Shown here piece by piece: positions 59,777 through 64,000 of a stretch of DNA of 64,000 nucleotides. The notes below the pieces were generated by a model. It was not told the origin of the DNA. It saw only the letters and a list, made by a program, of their open reading frames with translations, and searched no databases. Position 1 is the first letter of the stretch. Each line of letters opens with the position of its first letter. The translations under genes and the position numbers were made by a program. Source of the stretch: Clostridiaceae bacterium Marseille-Q4145 (GTDB taxonomy: Bacteria; Bacillota; Clostridia; Lachnospirales; Lachnospiraceae); the NCBI GenBank assembly GCA_018223365.1, contig JAGTTP010000002.1, positions 885,501-949,500 of the forward strand. Direction: 5' to 3'.

Positions 59777-61096
59777 ATGAAACTTTTCAACACACTGGAC
59801 ATGGATGCAGTCCGTACAAGCTGGAAACAGAAAGATAACTATGATTTGTCGTATTATGGCGGCAAGGAGCCTGCGTTTACTCCTGCTGTGCAGGGACAGG
59901 TGACGGGCATGAATCCCAACTCCGGTATTGAGCACTATAGTGGGCTACACAATGTGCTGGGAGTGTGGGAGTTTACTGGCTGGATGGACGAGTGCAACGC
60001 AATTTCAAAAACCGGCTACATAGGAGACTGGTCCTGGCTGAACAAGTACCGTATCACGGGACCTGATGTAATCAAGTGCATGGAGCAGGGAACCATCAAT
60101 GGCTATAAGAAGTTTCCTGTAGGAAAAGGTCGCCACATTGTGTCTGTTCTTCCCAATGGAAAAATGATGGGTGACGGCATTGCATTTCGAGAAGCAGAGG
60201 ATCAGATTCTCCTGACCGGTGGCGCTATGATTGCTCCCGGCTTGATGATTCGTCCGGAAGGTTGCGACGTGACAGTGGAAGATTTAACTGGAGAAATTTT
60301 CAACTTCCATGTTCAGGGGCCAATTTCAACTGCTGTTATTGAAAAGGTTACAGGTGAGTCTGTAGGCGATCTGGCATTTATTTCTTTCCGTGATGTTATG
60401 ATTGCTGGTAAAAAAGTTCGCCTGTACCGAGGCGGCATGTCCGGCGAAGTTGGGTATGAACTGTTTGGTGACAGTGCAGACGGCTCTGTAATTTGGAATG
60501 CTGTTGTGGAAGCCGGAAAAGAATTCGGCTTACGTCAGCTGGGCCAGAGAAGCCTGATGCTGAATCATTTACAGGCGTTTTTCCCCACAATCTGGGTTGA
60601 TTTCATTCCTGCAATTGTATCGGGTGCAGAAGCACTGCACCGCTCTCCGGTAGATTACGGTTGGGATCGTCTCGTGGACAAAACCAGAGACTTCCCGGGA
60701 AAGGCCGCCATTATGGCAGAAGCTGCTGACCCCAAAACCAAGTGCGTCACATTGGAATGGAATAGTGAGGACTGCATCCAGATTTTTGCTTCTTTGTTCG
60801 ATCAAGAAAACGAGGCGTTTGAACAGATGCCGTTGCCTGTGAACACATCTGATTTCTCTGCAGCTTGCCCGCAGTTTATTCCTGCCTTCAGTAAAGATCA
60901 TCAGATGATTGGTTTGGTTTCCAATCGTGGTTACAGCTGCCAATATAAAAAGGTGATTTCTCTGGCAAACATTGATATCCGGTATGCGCAGGAAGGAACG
61001 GAAGTATATGTACTTTATGGTTCTGAAGGACATCGGCAAACCATGATCCGTGCCACTGTAACCAGAACTCCCTACAAGGCAGACCAGCGCAAATAA
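59777..61096 (+). CDS. GcvT-superfamily enzyme (DmdA/LigM-like tetrahydrofolate-dependent demethylase candidate)
   Basis: 439 residues; GGGAGG before the ATG. The aminomethyltransferase fold is visible: DLSYYGGKEP..LHNVLGVWEFTGW at the start in place of the usual GcvT YDMSHMG opening, then ITGPDVIKCMEQGTINGYKK, GKGRHIVSVLPNGKMMGDGI, FNFHVQGPISTAVIEKVTGE, YRGGMSGEVGYELFG and a C-terminal barrel (about 340-435, MIGLVSNRGYSCQYKKVISL). Lengths near 440-470 and absence of GcvH/P neighbours fit demethylases of the DmdA/LigM/DesA branch, which move a methyl group from dimethylsulfoniopropionate or methoxy-aromatics to tetrahydrofolate. Divergent LysR control supports a catabolic role. Substrate unproven. 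Confidence 0.75.
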   Translation: MKLFNTLDMDAVRTSWKQKDNYDLSYYGGKEPAFTPAVQGQVTGMNPNSGIEHYSGLHNVLGVWEFTGWMDECNAISKTGYIGDWSWLNKYRITGPDVIKCMEQGTINGYKKFPVGKGRHIVSVLPNGKMMGDGIAFREAEDQILLTGGAMIAPGLMIRPEGCDVTVEDLTGEIFNFHVQGPISTAVIEKVTGESVGDLAFISFRDVMIAGKKVRLYRGGMSGEVGYELFGDSADGSVIWNAVVEAGKEFGLRQLGQRSLMLNHLQAFFPTIWVDFIPAIVSGAEALHRSPVDYGWDRLVDKTRDFPGKAAIMAEAADPKTKCVTLEWNSEDCIQIFASLFDQENEAFEQMPLPVNTSDFSAACPQFIPAFSKDHQMIGLVSNRGYSCQYKKVISLANIDIRYAQEGTEVYVLYGSEGHRQTMIRATVTRTPYKADQRK

Positions 61097-61107
61097 GGGA
61101 GAACTGC

Positions 61108-61322
61108 ATGAACCCTTCACCCAATCAGATTCTTACACAAATCTGCTATTCAATCTCTCCTTTGCAATTATCATGGTTTTGACTTCGTCATTTCTGAATG
61201 GAAAGGCAATATCCTTTGATTTACTGCTTTTGAGATTTGGAACATCATCTCGTGAATGCGCAGGAGATAATGGGCTGGTGGCTATTAAGCACTTACAGCC
61301 TGCTCTTCAGAAAAGTCCATAG
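61108..61322 (+). pseudogene. Frameshifted, truncated small membrane protein gene after the GcvT-like gene
   Basis: ATG at 61108 follows GGGAGAA, 11 nt after the GcvT-like stop, so it was coupled. It reads MNPSPNQ, then a one-base shift near 61135 leads into YTNLLFNLSFAIIMVLTSSF LNGKAISF, a membrane helix with a DUF2798-like flavour, ending at TAG 61320-61322. The frameshift and lost C-terminus suggest a broken transporter or membrane partner. Confidence 0.35.
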
Positions 61323-61360
61323 CGTACCTTCTAATCATCAGCGGTACTCCGCATAGAAAT

Positions 61361-61401
61361 ATACCCCCTTATGCCTCTTTGCTATTGGGATAAGGGGGTA
61401 T
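61361..61401. repeat. 12-bp perfect inverted repeat
   Basis: ATACCCCCTTAT and ATAAGGGGGTAT with a 17-nt loop. No T tract follows on either strand, so it is not a standard terminator; it may be a recombination or protein-binding site near the mobile element end. Confidence 0.7.
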
Positions 61402-61583
61402 AATCGGTTTTTCACGCGACAGGCACTGGTTGCCAATATACAGCCAACTGGCGTATACCTGAGCCAGTTGAGATAGGTTATCATCCGTAGAAAAACCTGG
61501 AGTCTCCTGATGAACCGATGTTGCGCTATCATACAAAAGGTGGTACGGAGCTTCGAGGAAAGGCTTCTAAAATGCACAACCGT

Positions 61584-61757
61584 CCCGAGGATGTCAAGCC
61601 ATTGCTACAAACTTTTTGACCTTTTTTCCTCGATTTTTCCAATAAAACCGTTGTTTGGGAACAGAGGACGTTATATTGTTGTCACAAAATCAGCAGGGAG
61701 GATGTAACGTCATTGCTACAAGTTCAGTAGTAGTGGACGTTACATTATTGCTACAAA
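61584..61757 (+). repeat. Iteron-like array beside the serine recombinase gene
   Basis: Four copies of a roughly 24-bp motif (consensus GAGGATGTAACGTCATTGCT then ACAA) start at 61587, 61664, 61698 and 61733; the last three are 34-35 bp apart. The last copy ends where the recombinase stop codon begins. Such arrays near the end of an integrated element can be attachment-site arms or recombinase binding sites. A further copy lies at 58526. Confidence 0.7.
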
Positions 61758-63320
61758 TCAAGTCAGTGATTTCCACTCCACCTCCACTCTCCCGTCATCA
61801 TACACATATATTCCCTGCACATATTCTTCCAGCATCTCTCGTGTCAGCTTCTCATAGCCTAAATACTTCAACATTTGCTCCACCGGAATATTCTTTTTCA
61901 TCAGGATTTCTTTCTCGTCGTTTATCAACTCATCCAGTTCCTGTACACGTTTCTGCAGTCGTTCTCTTTCTTCTTCCAACTGCTTCTTGGCTTCCATAAA
62001 CTGGTTCTGGTTCATCTGTCCCTCGTGATACTTCTCGTAGTTCTGGCGGTTCTGGATTTTTATTTGTTCTTGACACTTTTCACAATCTGCACTTTCCGTC
62101 TTATAGGCTTCTATACTGTCCTCATGCTGTTTTCTCATGGATTGCTGCATCTGTTCTTGGCTGATATTCTGACGTAAGTAAGCCTTTATTTCTGCCAGCA
62201 CGATATGCTCCAGCATTTTGTTATCCGCTTTCCCGGCAAAACACGCTGTATCTTCTTTTCCTTTACTGTAAGCACAGCTATAAAGGATATGACCATGAAC
62301 AGGACTGCTTGAAGTCAGACTTCTGCGACAATTCCCGCATTTTACATAGCCACCTAATAGTGTTGTTTCCCTGTCAAATTTGCTTTTCTTGGTGTATCTG
62401 ATCTGCAGAGACTGTGCTTTCTCAAAGACCTCTTTTGATACGATCGGCTCGTGATGGTTTTCCATCACTTTCCACTGATTTCTCGGCACTGGTACTTCTT
62501 TCCCTGTTCCGGGATCTGGAATCTTTGTCTTTCCATAGACCATACAGCCTATATAAGTCTTATCATCCACAATCTTCCGTATCATATCACTCGTCCACTG
62601 CAATCCTCTTGATGCAGCTTTCTTGCTGTCTGATTTCTGTCGTCTGCTCATAGACTGCAAGGGAGTCAATACACCCTCTTCATTGAATAACTTACAAATC
62701 TCCATCTTGGAATATCGCTGATTGGTCAGTTCAAATACTCTGCGAATCACTTCCGCTTCGTCCTCTACAATCACCAGTTCTTTCTTATTTTCAGGATTGA
62801 TTCGATACCCATACGGTGCAGAGCCACAGCAATACTCACCTTTTCCTCGTCTGGTACTGACTGCCGCTTTTACCTTTACGGACTGGTCTTTCACATAAAA
62901 ATCTGCTATCAGTCCTTTAAACTGTACTTCAATATCCGAACTCTTTCCCTTATAATCTTTAGAATCATATCGGTCTGAGATAGAAATGAATCGTACTCCC
63001 AGGAATGGAAAAATCTGTTCCAGATAAGTTCCCATCTCAATATAGTTTCTGGCAAAACGTGAAAAATCTTTTACTACAATACACTGCACTTTATTCTCCC
63101 TGGCAAGTTCCAGAACCTGCTTAATTGCCGGACGTTCCATACTGGAACCAGAATATCCATCGTCGTAGAACTCCTGAAAGGGCATAGCCACCAGTTCAGG
63201 AATATTGGAAATATAATCTTTTACCAGTTTTCTCTGATTAATAATGCTGTTACTTTCTCCCTCTGAGTCATCTTCCATGGAAAGGCGGTAATATCCAATA
63301 ATCAGTTTCTGATCACTCAT
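61758..63320 (-). CDS. Large serine recombinase (site-specific integrase)
   Basis: 520 residues. The resolvase domain has catalytic S14 in GYYRLSMEDD and arginines in VVKDFSRFARNY; it is followed by the Recombinase domain (about 165-290, GSAPYGYRINPENKKELVIV), a zinc ribbon (CGNCRRSL...C) and a long coiled coil (about 395-475). Such enzymes insert and excise mobile elements. Its start overlaps the end of a second recombinase gene by 8 nt. The iteron array starts immediately after the stop codon. Confidence 0.93.
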   Translation of the reverse strand: MSDQKLIIGYYRLSMEDDSEGESNSIINQRKLVKDYISNIPELVAMPFQEFYDDGYSGSSMERPAIKQVLELARENKVQCIVVKDFSRFARNYIEMGTYLEQIFPFLGVRFISISDRYDSKDYKGKSSDIEVQFKGLIADFYVKDQSVKVKAAVSTRRGKGEYCCGSAPYGYRINPENKKELVIVEDEAEVIRRVFELTNQRYSKMEICKLFNEEGVLTPLQSMSRRQKSDSKKAASRGLQWTSDMIRKIVDDKTYIGCMVYGKTKIPDPGTGKEVPVPRNQWKVMENHHEPIVSKEVFEKAQSLQIRYTKKSKFDRETTLLGGYVKCGNCRRSLTSSSPVHGHILYSCAYSKGKEDTACFAGKADNKMLEHIVLAEIKAYLRQNISQEQMQQSMRKQHEDSIEAYKTESADCEKCQEQIKIQNRQNYEKYHEGQMNQNQFMEAKKQLEEERERLQKRVQELDELINDEKEILMKKNIPVEQMLKYLGYEKLTREMLEEYVQGIYVYDDGRVEVEWKSLT

Positions 63321-64000
63321 GTTCTACCGCCCCCTTAAACCCGAAGTTGATTTCCAGTTTGCCATCACCATATAGATACATACTTTCAATCAAGCCTTCT
63401 GCAAATTCCGCATTGATTCTGGTTGTCCCATCCAGCTCCAGCAGGCTTCGTAAAAATCTGGCTTCTTCTTTCTGCTGTTTTTCCAGCTTTCGTATGGTCT
63501 GCTCTAAAGACTTCTTTCTCTCTTCGCAGAACTCTTTCCAGCTATTACGGTCATCTTTCATTTCTATATAGGCTTCTTTGGAAAGTTCCCCCTCTTTATA
63601 TTGCATAAATGCCTGTGCCAGTTTTTCTGAACGTTTTTCCATATCTACATCCAGTTTTCTGATTTCTGTTTGAACTTCTTTGATTTTGGAAAGAAATACC
63701 ACACTGCTTATAGCAGACATATCCTTTTTCCGTAAGCCAGATAACTGAAACTGTCTGGTCAGCTCCGAGCGGACAATTTTCTGCAATTTTTCTTCAGAGA
63801 TAGATTTATGACTACATTTCCTTTCATCCCGATACTGAGCAGCGTTGCAAAAATAATACACATTGCCTCTGTATCTGCGTGTACACATTTTCCGCTTGCA
63901 GTCTCCACAATAGAATACATTATAAAATGCTCTTTCATCCTCTTCCCATCCTGCCGTAGTTTTTGTTGTTTTCTGTTGTGCTGCTTTTAACCTGACTTGT
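63313..64000 (-). CDS. Second large serine recombinase, C-terminal part (continues past window end)
   Basis: A frame open to the window edge (at least 228 residues) with a zinc ribbon (FYCGDCKRKMCTRRY..FCNAAQYRDERKC) followed by a coiled coil (about 100-175) and a C-terminal strand pair (LYGDGKLEINFGF) that closely parallels the end of the gene downstream. The catalytic domain is beyond base 64000. Tandem, overlapping serine recombinases usually act together on one element. An internal ATG at 63888 is not the true start. Confidence 0.88.
   Translation of the reverse strand, partial: QVRLKAAQQKTTKTTAGWEEDERAFYNVFYCGDCKRKMCTRRYRGNVYYFCNAAQYRDERKCSHKSISEEKLQKIVRSELTRQFQLSGLRKKDMSAISSVVFLSKIKEVQTEIRKLDVDMEKRSEKLAQAFMQYKEGELSKEAYIEMKDDRNSWKEFCEERKKSLEQTIRKLEKQQKEEARFLRSLLELDGTTRINAEFAEGLIESMYLYGDGKLEINFGFKGAVEHE

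Noticed and set aside
1..64000. tRNA, rRNA and known riboswitches
   Set aside because: Reading both strands of the intergenic gaps I saw no cloverleaf, rRNA segment, T-box, SAM or other riboswitch core; a covariance-model scan would settle this.

Overview
The window looks like a chromosomal segment of a Gram-positive, anaerobic gut Firmicute, most likely a Lachnospiraceae member (Blautia/Ruminococcus/Mediterraneibacter type). Pointers are the GlgC/GlgD pair, the HydE maturase, MocR-type aminotransferase, DUF4867 next to a sugar isomerase, a sortase-type surface protein, strong AGGAGG ribosome sites, TTGACA/TATAAT promoters and the style of its serine recombinases. The genus is an inference. 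No rRNA, tRNA or CRISPR array was seen. Most genes run on the minus strand.

Layout. 1-4.7 kb: N-terminal 1562 residues of a giant secreted protein. 4.8-9.6 kb: aminotransferase-histidine kinase-response regulator operon, an HD hydrolase, DUF378 and Lrp genes. 9.7-15.6 kb: a LacI-controlled sugar operon (xylulokinase, DUF4867, fucose/arabinose-type isomerase) whose ABC transporter has been reduced by an internal deletion to two gene stumps. 15.8-21.4 kb: a second LacI-controlled sugar ABC transporter with an esterase. 21.7-25.7 kb: MATE pump, a nuclease-like orphan, an HD hydrolase and a small metal-binding protein.

25.8-40.6 kb: two sulfur amino acid operons (metB-malY-C39-like-pepT and cysK-metY-rrf2) sharing CCTAT/ATAGG sites over their promoters. 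Between them lie a 1246-residue cell-wall protein with Shr-like haem-interaction domains, a divergent ApbE lipoprotein and an SDR enzyme. 39.5-46.2 kb: PepSY protein, two-component system, HicB-like protein, HydE, a rhodanese-TtcA fusion and TcdA, probably transcribed together. 46.2-57 kb: GNAT, ADH-ALDH pair, endonuclease III with a KdpDE-like pair, a 48-residue membrane protein, glgCD, putP and a TetR regulator.

57-64 kb is accessory: two decayed gene fragments, a LysR regulator divergent from a GcvT/DmdA/LigM-like tetrahydrofolate-dependent enzyme, a broken membrane-protein gene, an iteron-like array and two overlapping large serine recombinases, the second cut by the window edge.

The least explained signal is a family of composite intergenic elements (about 15.70, 23.20, 25.08, 30.19 and 57.18 kb). 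Three copies are nearly identical over about 150 bp and share a GGGTCTATAT box, a CGCGGG/CCCGCG stem and a GTTCC-type terminator hairpin. A 32-34 bp tandem array lies beside several copies. One copy supplies the stop codon and last residues of a neighbouring gene.
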